A stretch of DNA of 64,000 nucleotides, from positions 9,638,001 to 9,702,000 of the forward strand of contig NZ_CP069526.1 of the NCBI RefSeq assembly GCF_016889705.1, in the 5' to 3' direction. Position 1 is the first letter of the stretch. Each line of letters starts with the position of its first letter. Below are positions 53,010 through 61,064 of the stretch, in pieces. The notes below the pieces were generated by a model that did not search any database, had not been told where the DNA came from, and saw only the letters and a list, made by a program, of their open reading frames with translations. Source of the stretch: Amycolatopsis sp. FDAARGOS 1241. Lineage in GTDB: Bacteria > Actinomycetota > Actinomycetes > Mycobacteriales > Pseudonocardiaceae. Position numbers and translations under genes: made by a program.

Positions 53010-53492
53010 ATGGCGGTGCAAGAGCCGGTCACGGGCTTCGCGATGGCAGTGGTCCGAGAAGACGGTCGCTGGCGGTGCAGTGCGTTGGATCCCGCGGCGC
53101 TCACGGAGCTCGACGCGGCGATCACCGAGCTGGGGAAACTCCGGTCGACGGGTGCGGCGTTCGGGCTGCTGGCCGTGGACGACGAGTTCTTCGTGATCGT
53201 CCGGCCGAGCCCGCGCGGGCCGTCGCTGCTGCTGTCGGACGCGGCGGCGGCGCTGGACTACGACATCGCCGCCGACGTGCTCGACGTCCTGCGCGTCGAC
53301 CCGCCCGACGAGGACGACGACGCCGTCTGGCCCGAGGGCGACCTCGACATCCTCGCCGATCTCGGGCTGCCGGGCGGCGAGCTTGAAGTTATCGTCGGTG
53401 AGGTGGATCTCTACCCCGACGAGCAGCTCCAGATGATCGCCCAGCGCTGCGGCTTCGCGACCGAGTTCTCGAAACTGCTGGACGAGCTCTGA
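53010..53492 (+). CDS. tRNA adenosine deaminase-associated protein
   Basis: 160 residues from ATG 53010. Acidic protein with FAMAVVREDGRWRCSALDPA at the start, FFVIVRPSPRGPSLLLSDAAAALDYDIAADVLD (pieces) in the middle and an aspartate-rich loop before WPEGDLDILADLG. This is the protein that precedes tadA throughout actinobacteria (TIGR03941-type). Its stop lies 24 bp before the tadA start, so they are co-transcribed. Biochemical role unknown; the name is from context. Confidence 0.9.
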   Translation: MAVQEPVTGFAMAVVREDGRWRCSALDPAALTELDAAITELGKLRSTGAAFGLLAVDDEFFVIVRPSPRGPSLLLSDAAAALDYDIAADVLDVLRVDPPDEDDDAVWPEGDLDILADLGLPGGELEVIVGEVDLYPDEQLQMIAQRCGFATEFSKLLDEL

Positions 53493-53515
53493 GACGCCCG
53501 GCCGACACCGAAGCC

Positions 53516-54052
53516 GTGCAGGCGGCACTGGAAGCCGCGCGCGGTCCAGGCGCCGATGTGCCCATCGGCGCCGTGGTGTTCGGCCCGGACGGACGGCTTC
53601 TCGCCGCGGCGCGCAACGCCCGCGTCGAACTCGGTGACCCCACGGCCCACGCGGAGATCCTCGCGCTGCGCGCGGCGGCCCGCGTCCACGGCGACGGGTG
53701 GCGGCTGGAGGGCTGCACGCTCGCCGTCACGGTGGAACCCTGCACGATGTGCGCGGGTGCCCTCGTGCTCGCCCGCGTGGCCCGCCTGGTGTTCGGTGCG
53801 TGGGAACCCAAGACCGGCGCCGTGTGCTCCCTCTGGGACGTGGTGCGCGATCGCCGCCTGAACCACCGCCCGGAAGTCCACGGCGGCGTGCTGGCCGACG
53901 AGTGCGCTGCGCTGCTCGAGACGTACTTCGCCGCCCGCCGCATCCCCGTCGACAGCCCCAGCGACGTCCGCCCCGAGGGCTCCGGTATTGTTCTCGGCGG
54001 TGGCGTGTCCGAGCGGCCGAAGGAGCACGACTCGAAATCGTGTGACGGTTAA
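53516..54052 (+). CDS. tadA: tRNA-specific adenosine deaminase TadA, running into the tRNA-Ser gene
   Basis: GTG 53516 gives MQAALEAARGPGADVPIGAVV, the normal start. Converts adenosine 34 of tRNA-Arg(ACG) to inosine. Zinc and catalytic residues are complete: H45-A-E47 and C76/C79 (PCTMC). The family usually ends soon after the LLETYFAARR-type helix, near residue 150 here. This frame instead has no stop until TAA at 54050-54052, inside the downstream tRNA-Ser gene, so residues 162-178 are encoded by tRNA sequence. Either the last 17 residues are a harmless tail or the stop was lost. Confidence 0.88.
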   Translation: MQAALEAARGPGADVPIGAVVFGPDGRLLAAARNARVELGDPTAHAEILALRAAARVHGDGWRLEGCTLAVTVEPCTMCAGALVLARVARLVFGAWEPKTGAVCSLWDVVRDRRLNHRPEVHGGVLADECAALLETYFAARRIPVDSPSDVRPEGSGIVLGGGVSERPKEHDSKSCDG

Positions 54053-54085
54053 TCCCGTCCGTGGGTTCAAATCCCACCGCCACCG
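53999..54085 (+). tRNA. tRNA-Ser (anticodon CGA)
   Basis: 87 nt without encoded CCA. Acceptor stem GGTGGCG / CGCCACC (53999-54005 and 54078-54084), discriminator G, anticodon stem CACGA/TCGTG around loop CTCGAAA with anticodon CGA at 54033-54035, long variable arm typical of class II tRNAs, T stem GTGGG/CCCAC with loop TTCAAAT. Decodes UCG. Overlapped at its 5' half by the tadA frame and followed by a strong hairpin. Confidence 0.97.
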
Positions 54086-54090
54086 CTCAG

Positions 54091-54132
54091 GCAGAACGCC
54101 GGGTGACCCGCGAGGGTCACCCGGCGTTCTGC
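54091..54132. terminator. 19-bp perfect hairpin terminator after tRNA-Ser
   Basis: Arms 54091-54109 and 54114-54132 are fully complementary around GCGA; TTTG follows. It also suits the convergent hydrolase ending at 54160. Confidence 0.92.
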
Positions 54133-54159
54133 TTTGTGGGGTCAACGGTATTCGACGAC

Positions 54160-54861
54160 TCACGCCACGGGCTGGACGGCGTCGACCGCGCTCGCGATGA
54201 GGTGCAGCACGTTCTCGGGGTGGGAGACCATCGCCACGTGGTTCGTCGGGAACTCGACCGTCGTGGCGTTCATGCGAGCGGCGAACCGGCGCTGGGCCGC
54301 GGGCGGGATCGCCTGGTCTCCGTCGGCGATGAGGAACCACGACGGGTGTGACCTCCACGCCGGCGCGCCCATCACCTCCTCGAGAGCCGAGGCCGCCAGC
54401 GGTTGCTGGACGGCGTGCATGACCCGCGCCTTGTGCGGCTCGACGTCGGCCGCGAAGTGGTTCACGAAGTCTTCCTCGGGCAGCCACGCGAACCCCTGCG
54501 CGTCGATGTCGAGGTGCGCCAGGGCTGGACTCGGCGGTCCCTGCGCCAGGAGCGCGCCGATCGATTCGCCCTCGTCCAGGCCGAACGCGGCGATGTAGAC
54601 CAAGGCGACGACGTTCGGTGTGTCCGTGCCGAGAGCGGTCACGATCTGCCCACCGTACGAGTGCCCGACGACGACGGTCGGGCCGTCCTGGCGGTTCAGC
54701 ACCTGGCGCAGCCGGGCGACGTCAGCGGCCAGCGAAGTTTCGGGGAACTGGGGCGCGGTGACGGTGAAGCCGTCGGCTTGCAGCCGTTCGATCACGGCGC
54801 TCCAGCACGAGCCGTCGGCCCAAGCGCCGTGGACGAGGACGATGTTCGGTCGGTGAGCCAT
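54160..54861 (-). CDS. Alpha/beta hydrolase (esterase/salicylate-esterase-like)
   Basis: 233 residues from ATG 54861. NIVLVHGAWADGSCW near the N terminus (oxyanion loop HGAW), nucleophile S68 in GHSYGG, acid Asp in ADGDQAIPP (about 190) and base His in NHVAMVSHPE (either of two). The compact cap and short length match the plant SABP2/MES-like and bacterial HGAW-type hydrolases frequent in actinomycetes. Monocistronic. Substrate unknown. Confidence 0.9.
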   Translation of the reverse strand: MAHRPNIVLVHGAWADGSCWSAVIERLQADGFTVTAPQFPETSLAADVARLRQVLNRQDGPTVVVGHSYGGQIVTALGTDTPNVVALVYIAAFGLDEGESIGALLAQGPPSPALAHLDIDAQGFAWLPEEDFVNHFAADVEPHKARVMHAVQQPLAASALEEVMGAPAWRSHPSWFLIADGDQAIPPAAQRRFAARMNATTVEFPTNHVAMVSHPENVLHLIASAVDAVQPVA

Positions 54862-54985
54862 CGGTGGTTCCTTCCCGGACAGTCGGTTCTGGACAGCCGA
54901 GCGTTCACTGGGGCGACCGGCGCCCGCTTCACCCGCCGGGGACGAACTCCGGCTCTCGCGGCCCGAGAATCTCTACGCTGCGCTC

Positions 54986-55786
54986 ATGGCTTCCGCACCC
55001 CAAGATCTCCCTCCGGTCGGCAAAACCGCCGTGGGGGTCGCGGCGCTGCGAGCTCTGGAATCGCGGCGGCCGGACCGGTTGTTCGACGACCCGTACGCCG
55101 GGGCGTTCTACGTGGCGGGGCGGGCGGTGCTCGGGAGTGCGGACCGGCCCGACGGCGGGCTCAGGGAGGTGTTCGCGCAGCAGGTGGCGGTGCGGACGCG
55201 CTTCTTCGACGACTTCGTGCGCGGCGCGCACCAGGTGGTGCTGCTCGCGGCCGGGTTGGACGCGCGGGCGTTCCGGCTCGACTGGGCGCCCGGCACTCGG
55301 CTGTCCGAGCTCGATCTGCCGGATGTGTTGCGGTTCAAGGACGACGTGCTGGGTGGCGCCCAGCCCAGGTGCGCGCGGATCGAGGTGCCGGCCGATCTGA
55401 GGGACGAGTGGGGCGCGAAGCTCATCGCGGCCGGGTTCGACGCCGGCGTGCCCACGGCGTGGCTCGCCGAGGGGCTGCTGGTCTACCTCGAGCACGCCGA
55501 GGCGGCGCAGCTGCTCGAAGAGGTCACGCGGCTGTCGGCGCCGGGGAGCCGCGTGTCGTTCGAGCACCGGCCTGAGGGCGACCGCGACGGGTTGCTGCAG
55601 CGGGCGCGCAAGGTCGGCGGCCGGGTGACCGAGCTGTGGCGCGGCGGGCTCGGCGGCGAAGCACCGGAGTGGCTGGCCCGGCACGGCTGGCGGCCGGAGA
55701 CGTTTACGGTCAAGGCCCTCGCCGCCGAGTACGGTCGCCGGCCGCTGGACACCACGAACGGCGGCTTCGTCATCGGGACGCGGTAG
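54986..55786 (+). CDS. Leucine carboxyl methyltransferase-like SAM O-methyltransferase (TIGR00027 family)
   Basis: 266 residues from ATG 54986. Starts TAVGVAALRALESRRPDRLFDDPYA, then VVLLAAGLDARAFRLDW (the SAM site with the G-L-D-x-R-A/x-F-R signature), SELDLPDVLRFK and WLAEGLLVYL (pieces), the full set of motifs for the PPM/LCMT-like family in mycobacteria and relatives. It methylates a carboxyl or hydroxyl of an unknown small molecule. No operon partner; a 423-bp gene-free stretch follows. Confidence 0.92.
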   Translation: MASAPQDLPPVGKTAVGVAALRALESRRPDRLFDDPYAGAFYVAGRAVLGSADRPDGGLREVFAQQVAVRTRFFDDFVRGAHQVVLLAAGLDARAFRLDWAPGTRLSELDLPDVLRFKDDVLGGAQPRCARIEVPADLRDEWGAKLIAAGFDAGVPTAWLAEGLLVYLEHAEAAQLLEEVTRLSAPGSRVSFEHRPEGDRDGLLQRARKVGGRVTELWRGGLGGEAPEWLARHGWRPETFTVKALAAEYGRRPLDTTNGGFVIGTR

Positions 55787-56209
55787 CCCAGCCGGCGCCC
55801 TCGGACGACGGCGCCGGCCACGAACGCCGAGCAGGACGTCGGGCGCCGGCCCGGACGAACGCCCGGACGCACGAGGCCGCGGCCCGGCTCAGGCTGGGCG
55901 GCACTGGCCAAGCCCGCGGGCGAGCGCCAGCCGGCGACTCAGTCGAACGGCTGCGGCCACGCACGGTCGGCGGGCAGGCGGGAACACGGCGCAAGTGTCA
56001 CGGAGCTGAGTCGTAAGGCGTAGTGGCGTGGTCCGCCGGTCTCGGCGTGGGCCGACCGCGGTGGTCGGGCCGCAAGGCTTGGTCGTGTGGCGGTGCGGGC
56101 GCGGCGGCTGAGGTGTCGCATTGTCCGAGGGCCGCGCTGCCCGAGCGGCCGCCCGGTGGTCCAGGTGATCTCGTGGCGTCCTGGTTGATCAGTCGGCAGT
56201 ATCGGAAAC
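55787..56209. other. Gene-free stretch between two methyltransferases
   Basis: GC-rich, with no frame showing a credible protein. TCAGTCGAACGG at 55938-55949 is shared with the end of the minus-strand gene at 57069 and may be a small relic of a related gene's 3' end. No hairpin or RNA gene is clear. Confidence 0.35.
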
Positions 56210-56959
56210 ATGCCTGCCAAGCCCGAGAGCCCTGCCGGGGCTGCCGACGTGGCCGTGGAAAACGACTACGACAGCTTCGCCGAAGCGTATACGGCCGAGA
56301 ATGAGACCAGCCTCATCAACGCCTACTACGCCCGGCCCGCGATCGTGGACCTGGCCGGGGCGGTGGCCGGTCGGCGGATTCTCGACGCCGGCTGCGGCTC
56401 CGGCCCGGTGTCCGCGGCGCTGCGCGACCGGGGCGCCATCGTGTCCGGCTTCGACCGCAGCGCCAAGATGGTGGAGCTGGCCCGGCGGCGGCTCGGCGAC
56501 GCGGCGGACCTGCGGGTCGCCGACATCACCAGTCCGCTGCCGTATCCCGACGGCGCGTTCGACGATGTCATCGCGGCCCTGGTGCTGCACTACCTGGAGG
56601 ACTGGACCGCACCGCTGGCCGAGCTGCGGCGCCTGCTGAAGCCAGGCGGCCGGCTGATCGTGGTCGTCAACCACCCCATCCTCTTCAAAGTCGAGCATCC
56701 CGAAGCCAGCTACTTCACCACCGCCCAGTGGTCCGAGGAGTACACCTTCAACGGCCAGAAGGCCGTGCTCACCTACTGGCACCGGCCACTGCACGCGATG
56801 ACCGACGCCTTCACCGCGGCCGGCTTCCGCACAGCCGTCATCAGCGAACCGCCCCCGGCACCGGAAGCCCGCGAACTCTTCCCCGACGAGCTTGCGAACT
56901 TTCCCTCCGGAACCTTTCTGAGCTTCCTGTTCTTCGTCCTGGAGGCCGTCGAGGGGTGA
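56210..56959 (+). CDS. Class I SAM-dependent methyltransferase
   Basis: 249 residues from ATG 56210. Methyltransf_11-type Rossmann fold: ILDAGCGSGPVSAAL at about 57-71 binds SAM, the acidic residue is D in GFDRSAKM, then DGAFDDVIAALVLHYLEDW and LLKPGGRLIVVV (pieces). The C-terminal third (FKVEHPEASYF, HRPLHAMTDAFTAAGF) resembles ubiquinone-methylase-like or antibiotic methyltransferases. Substrate unknown. Single gene. Confidence 0.92.
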   Translation: MPAKPESPAGAADVAVENDYDSFAEAYTAENETSLINAYYARPAIVDLAGAVAGRRILDAGCGSGPVSAALRDRGAIVSGFDRSAKMVELARRRLGDAADLRVADITSPLPYPDGAFDDVIAALVLHYLEDWTAPLAELRRLLKPGGRLIVVVNHPILFKVEHPEASYFTTAQWSEEYTFNGQKAVLTYWHRPLHAMTDAFTAAGFRTAVISEPPPAPEARELFPDELANFPSGTFLSFLFFVLEAVEG

Positions 56960-57068
56960 GACCGGCCGAGGTGCGGGCCGAACGCGGCGGTAGTGCCGCA
57001 GAGCCTGGTCGCACCGCGGGCGCGGCGAGGTTCAGCCGACCGGAGCATCGCCGGTAGCGCCACGAGGC

Positions 57069-57644
57069 TCAGTCGAACGGGAGGACCGGCGTGCCGAACG
57101 GCTCGAGGAACGAGATCGTCTCCGCGATCGTCGTCACCCCGGCCTCCACGGCGCGCCCCACGGCCGCACAGGCCGCCAGCACCGGCTCCACCACCTCCGC
57201 GGACCGGTCCCCGGCCTCGACAGCCACTGCGGCGGCGACGGCAGTGCCGGCGATGCGAATGACCTCGGCGGCCGTCTCGGAGGCCAGGCGGTCGAGTAAA
57301 TCGGCCAGGTCCAGGCCGACGGCGGCGGTCCGGGCAGCGGCTTCGGCGGCCTGGCGGTAGTGCACGTCGAGCTCGTCGGCTCGCGCCCGGAACAACGCGG
57401 CCGGCTCGCCGCCCCAGCGGCGTTCCGCGCGGTGGGCGCCGCTTTCGAAGGCCAGGCGCGCGGTGACGAGAACGTCGCGGCCGCTGGAGAGGGTGCGGGC
57501 GGACTCGCGGATGGCCGGGGGTGAGCAGTCGATCTGCCGGAGCGCGGCGACGGGGTCCGGGCCGCCCAAGCGCGCGCCGGCCTTGCGCAGCGGCTCGAGC
57601 GTCGCTGCGGCGTTTTCGAGGGCGGGGTGGAGGAAGGGCATCAA
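57069..57644 (-). CDS. Hypothetical helical protein, likely type VII (ESX) secretion-associated
   Basis: 191 residues from ATG 57644, overlapping the upstream 99-residue gene by 4 bp. Almost entirely Ala-rich amphipathic helix: residues 1-110 carry FHPALENAA, ESARTLSSGRDVLVTARLAF, RWGGEPAALFRARADELDVHYR (pieces), with W-G-G in place of the W-x-G turn. Residues 111-175 form a hydrophobic Ala/Val-rich hairpin (IRIAGTAVAAAVAVEAG) and the end is LEPFGTPVLPFD. Such WXG-like/partner pairs are usually exported by ESX systems. No ESX core gene is in the window, so this stays a proposal. Confidence 0.65.
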   Translation of the reverse strand: MMPFLHPALENAAATLEPLRKAGARLGGPDPVAALRQIDCSPPAIRESARTLSSGRDVLVTARLAFESGAHRAERRWGGEPAALFRARADELDVHYRQAAEAAARTAAVGLDLADLLDRLASETAAEVIRIAGTAVAAAVAVEAGDRSAEVVEPVLAACAAVGRAVEAGVTTIAETISFLEPFGTPVLPFD

Positions 57645-57940
57645 GTGAACAGCGCCGTCGCCACCGAGGGGCGGATCTTCCCCGCGTGGCCACCTGCCGC
57701 CATGCGCAGGCGGCCGGCGAGGTCGGAGGTCGCGTCGCCGAGGACGCGGGCGTCGACGTCGCGCGCGGCGAGCGCGGCTTCCCAGCGCGCGGCCAGTTCG
57801 CGCGCCGGCGCGGAGATCCCGAACGGCGTGGACTCCAGCCGCGCCTCCGCGAACCGGCCGGCCGCCTGGTCGGCGTCGGCCGCGGCCTTGTCCAGCGACT
57901 CGGCCGCGGCGCGCAGCCGCTCACTCGTCGAGCTCGCCAA
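57641..57940 (-). CDS. WXG100-like small helical protein
   Basis: 99 residues if TTG 57940 is used; this start is chosen because GGGGAGG lies 5 nt upstream and the size is that of ESX proteins. An ATG at 58012 is in frame but has no ribosome site. Two long amphipathic helices: ASSTSERLRAAAESLDKAAADADQAAGRF and ARELAARWEAALAARDVDARVLGDATSDLAGRLRMAAGG (landmark pieces). No W-x-G turn is conserved, so it belongs to the looser WXG100-like or DUF-type group. Coupled to the following gene by 4 bp. Confidence 0.65.
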   Translation of the reverse strand: MASSTSERLRAAAESLDKAAADADQAAGRFAEARLESTPFGISAPARELAARWEAALAARDVDARVLGDATSDLAGRLRMAAGGHAGKIRPSVATALFT

Positions 57941-58252
57941 AGGGAACCTCCCCGTTTCCGTGAGTGGCCAGGCCCCCACCTCGTCACCCTGTAGGGGGAG
58001 ATCTAACCTCATCACGTCCGGTGTGGTCATTCGGCCGGGCGTAGGACGGTCCCACATCGTGAAGCGAGTTGCCTTCACCCCCCGCTCATGATCATCGGGC
58101 CTGTGCCAGCGCACCTTCCGCTCCCGTCCGCCGCGAAGCCGGCCGGCGAAGGCGTCGTCGCGCTCCTGCTGCGCCGCGGCCGGCTCGGCTCCCCTCCCGC
58201 GTAGGCCGGATTCCGCTCAACCAAGCCGAAGCACCGACCACGGGAGCCGCTC
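57941..58252. other. Divergent intergenic region
   Basis: Separates the minus-strand WXG100-like pair from the plus-strand TauD pseudogene. TGTAGGGGGAGATCTAACCT (57990-58009) is an AT-richer block that may hold the minus-strand promoter. Nothing else recognised. Confidence 0.35.
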
Positions 58253-59146
58253 GTGACCCTCGACCTGCCTGCCCGCCCGCGCACCGCCACGACCCCCGCC
58301 GACGGTCTCCTCGAAGGCCCGCGTGTGCTGCGCCGTCTGCCCGAGGGCGTCGAAGAACGCCCCTACGAGCTGTTCACGCTCCGTCCCCTCACCCGGGTGA
58401 TCGGGGCCGAGGTTCAGGGCGTCGACCTCGGAGCGTCATCGACCCCCCGGCTGCGCGCCGAGCTAGCCCGGAGAAACAGCGCGCGTTCGCCCGCCAGTGG
58501 GGTGAGCTGGAGACCAACCCGTTCATCGCGCAGGGCGACAGCGATGAGGTCGTCCGCTTCACGCGCGGCGCCGCCACGCCCGGCTTCGAGAACATCTGGC
58601 ACACCGACGTCACCTGGCGTCCGGAACCCGCGCTCGGCTCCGTGCTGCGCTTGGTCGAGGTCCCGCCCGCCGGCGGCGACACGATGCGGGCCGACATGGC
58701 CGCCGCCTACGACAACCTGCCCGCTGACGTCCGCGAACGCATCGACAGCCTGACCGCCGTCCACGACTTCGTGCCCGGGTTCGCCCGCTTCACCGACCCG
58801 GAGCTGCTGGCCGCGCACCAGGACCGCTTCCCGCCGGTCGAGCACCCCGTGGTGCGTGTCCACCCGGAGACGGGCCGCCGGACGCTCTTCGGTGAACCAG
58901 GCCTTCACAACCCACATCGCCGGGCTGGAGAAGCCCGAGAGCGACCGGCTCGTGCGCTACCTTTTCCTGCAGGTCCACACACCCGAGTACCAGGTGCGGT
59001 TCCACTGGACCCCCGGCGCCGTAGCGTTCTGGGACAACCGCGCCACCCAGCACTACGCCGTGAACGACTACCACCCCCACGCCCGGGTGGCCGAACGCGT
59101 CGCCATCATCGGAGACCGGCCCTACGGGCTTAACCTGGAGCCATGA
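58253..59146 (+). pseudogene. TauD/TfdA-family Fe(II)/2-oxoglutarate dioxygenase, frameshifted and internally deleted
   Basis: GTG 58253 opens the N-terminal domain (ELFTLRPLTRVIGAEVQGVDLG). Near 58450 the frame changes and about 20-25 residues expected before PEKQRAFARQWGEL are missing. The second frame has the metal motif H-x-D in NIWHTDVTWRPEP and runs to RRTLFG. One extra G near 58893 shifts to the last frame, VNQAFTTHIAGLEKPES through WDNRATQHYAVNDY with the distal His and the 2OG-binding Arg. It ends TGA 59146, overlapping the next gene by 4 bp. Originally an alpha-ketoglutarate dioxygenase of about 310 residues (sulfonate or aryloxyacid type). Confidence 0.85.
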
Positions 59147-59571
59147 CCGAACCCAAGGCCGTGGTCACCGCTTTCCTGCAGGCCCTCGAGGATCTCGACA
59201 TCGACCGGGCGCTGAACCTCGTCGCCGTCGACATCACCTACCAGAACGTGCCGCTGCCGGCCGCGCGCGGGCTCGCGGCCGTGGAGAAGCAGCTGCGGCT
59301 GCTGACCCGGTTCGGCACCGGGTTCGAAGCGCGCACGCACCACATCGCCGCCGACGGCAACGTCGTGCTCACGGAGCGCACCGACGTGCTGCGCCGCGGT
59401 TCGTTCGAGGCGGAGTTCTGGGTGTGCGGCACGTTCGAGGTCGAGAACGGCCGGATCGTGCTGTGGCGCGACTACTTCGACTGGACCACGCTCTTCGCCG
59501 CGAGTGCGAAGGGCGCCGGCCGCGCGGCAGTCACCGGGGCGAAGACGCTGATCGGCAAGTACCGCTCGTGA
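59143..59571 (+). CDS. Limonene-1,2-epoxide hydrolase/SnoaL-fold family protein
   Basis: 142 residues from ATG 59143, in a 4-bp ATGA overlap with the dioxygenase relic. NTF2-like cone: AVVTAFLQALEDLDIDRALNLVAVDITYQNVPLPAARG (pieces), VVLTERTDVLRRG and GRIVLWRDYFDW. The Y-x-N-x-P and R...D...D residues (Tyr/Asn water-holding pair, Asp-Arg-Asp triad of the LEH active site: D in ERTDVL, R in LWRDYF, D in the same motif) appear present, so epoxide hydrolysis is plausible. It was co-translated with the dioxygenase when that was intact. Confidence 0.88.
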   Translation: MTEPKAVVTAFLQALEDLDIDRALNLVAVDITYQNVPLPAARGLAAVEKQLRLLTRFGTGFEARTHHIAADGNVVLTERTDVLRRGSFEAEFWVCGTFEVENGRIVLWRDYFDWTTLFAASAKGAGRAAVTGAKTLIGKYRS

Positions 59572-59678
59572 GTGGTGCGGCCGGGATCACCACGGCCGCA
59601 CCACTCCCGAGACCCCCGGGGCGAAGCTCCGGACGCCGCGGTCGCGGGAGAAGCGGGATGATCCCGCGTCCGCGGCGT
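59570..59678. terminator. Two consecutive hairpins between convergent genes
   Basis: First: perfect 14-bp stem GAGTGGTGCGGCCG / CGGCCGCACCACTC (59570-59583, 59593-59606) that begins within the LEH stop codon. Second: 17-bp arms with one mismatch at 59633-59649 and 59662-59678. The rest of the gap to 59904 (CapA, minus strand) shows no gene. Confidence 0.85.
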
Positions 59679-59903
59679 TCCCCAGCGAGGCGCGGCACCG
59701 CGCAAGCCGAGCACGATCAACCCCCATGTGATCGTGTCGCCTCCCCCACGCGGTGGCACCCCGTGAGCTGGCGGGGAAGTGGCCTGGGTCACTTTCTCGT
59801 CGGCTCGCGACCAAAGGTACTCCCGGTGCAAACCACCCGTGCCAAAGCTTGAGCTGCATTTAAGGCAGATGGGCCGTCCGGGTGACGACCAGCGCGGATG
59901 CCG

Positions 59904-60941
59904 TCACCGCTTCGGCGAGACAAGCCCTTCGACGGTCCCCATCCCGGCGCCCACCACCACGCGCGTCGAGCGCCGAGCCGACAGCTCGGCGACGTGCCGC
60001 AGCGCCGTCGCGGCGGCTTCGCCCGCGAGTGGCAGGCACTCGTTGTCCTCACCGCGGCGCACCGGGATCAGCTCGAGCCGCGGCTGCTCGCCGAGCAGGC
60101 AGCCGGCGAGCAGGCCGTCGACGTGGCGGCCGTGCATCGCGGGCCAGTCGAACACGAGGTTGCCGAGGCTGTAGAGGATCGGGCGGCCGCGGTAGACCTC
60201 CACCGCTTGGACGCTGTGCGGGCCGTGGCCCACGACGAGGTCGGCGCCGGCGTCGATGATCGCGTGGGCGTAGGTCACCTGGTACTCGGTCAGCTCGTCG
60301 CCGGGCAGCCCCCAGTGCATGGACACGACCACGTGCTCGGCGCTCGCGCGGGCGCGGTGCACGTCGGCGACCAGGCGCTCCAGGTCCGCGGCGACCGGAG
60401 TGGTGTGGACGACCGGCGGACGGCCCGGGACGTCGAGCACCCGTGGGTCCGGCTGGTACGACGTGTACGCGCCGGCCGCCGCGACGCCCGGCGAGTCGGC
60501 CTTCGCCTCCTGCCCGATCGGCCAGCACAGCGACGTGTACGCGAGGAACGCGACGCGGCGACCGGCCCGTTCGAGCACGGACGGCGTGTGCGCGGCGGAG
60601 AGGTTGGCGCCCGCGCCGCAGTACGCGATCCCGGCCTGCTCGAGCACCGACAGGCTCGCGAGCGCGGCTCCCGGCGGGTACGTCACGTCGTTCGCCACCG
60701 ACACCACGTCGATCCCGGCCCCGGTGAGCGCGCCGACCATTTCCGGGGCGGAATGGCGCCAATTCGGCTTGTGCGGGATGTCCAGACCGCCGTGGTCGCT
60801 CATCGATCCGGACAGCGGTCCTTCGAGGTTGACGAACCGCAGGTCGGCGCCGTTCAGCAACGGGATCAGCGCTCGGAATGCCGTTTTCGGTTCCGTTCTG
60901 CCTTGAACGTTGACGTCGCCGCCGAGTACGAGAGAGATCAT
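59904..60941 (-). CDS. CapA-family protein (poly-gamma-glutamate synthesis-like metallophosphatase fold)
   Basis: 345 residues from ATG 60941. CapA/PGA_cap fold with calcineurin-like phosphoesterase residues: LGGDVN at 7-12, VNLEGPLS, VSVANDVTY (usually N-H-x-x-D/N), SMHWG and VGHGPHSVQ followed by YSLGNLVFD. In the third motif the usual His is replaced (ANDVTY for ANNH), as noted in some members. No signal peptide or N-terminal membrane helix, so unlike CapA of capsule operons this is probably cytoplasmic. It may act in cell-envelope polymer or amide metabolism; the function is not established. Confidence 0.9.
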   Translation of the reverse strand: MISLVLGGDVNVQGRTEPKTAFRALIPLLNGADLRFVNLEGPLSGSMSDHGGLDIPHKPNWRHSAPEMVGALTGAGIDVVSVANDVTYPPGAALASLSVLEQAGIAYCGAGANLSAAHTPSVLERAGRRVAFLAYTSLCWPIGQEAKADSPGVAAAGAYTSYQPDPRVLDVPGRPPVVHTTPVAADLERLVADVHRARASAEHVVVSMHWGLPGDELTEYQVTYAHAIIDAGADLVVGHGPHSVQAVEVYRGRPILYSLGNLVFDWPAMHGRHVDGLLAGCLLGEQPRLELIPVRRGEDNECLPLAGEAAATALRHVAELSARRSTRVVVGAGMGTVEGLVSPKR

Positions 60942-61064
60942 TTTGTCAACCCGTCCCTCGGAGGTAATTCCGCGAACTCGTTACGAATCGTTGCCTCTTA
61001 GTCTTCCTTGCCTTCGCTTGTTCGGGGGACGATGCGTCGACCGTTCATGCAAAGGGGACTCAGG

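Noticed and set aside
53999..54132. tRNA-Ser as an integration site of a genomic island
   Set aside because: No integrase, no duplicated tRNA 3' end found in the window, and the following sequence is a simple terminator and housekeeping-like genes.
55939..56220. Minus-strand 93-codon frame in the gap before the second methyltransferase
   Set aside because: Composition and lack of ribosome site suggest a chance frame; the PFD-like end shared with 57069 is only 12 bases.
59680..59903. Riboswitch before CapA or the LEH gene
   Set aside because: The region lies downstream of both convergent genes; only hairpins of the terminator kind are seen.
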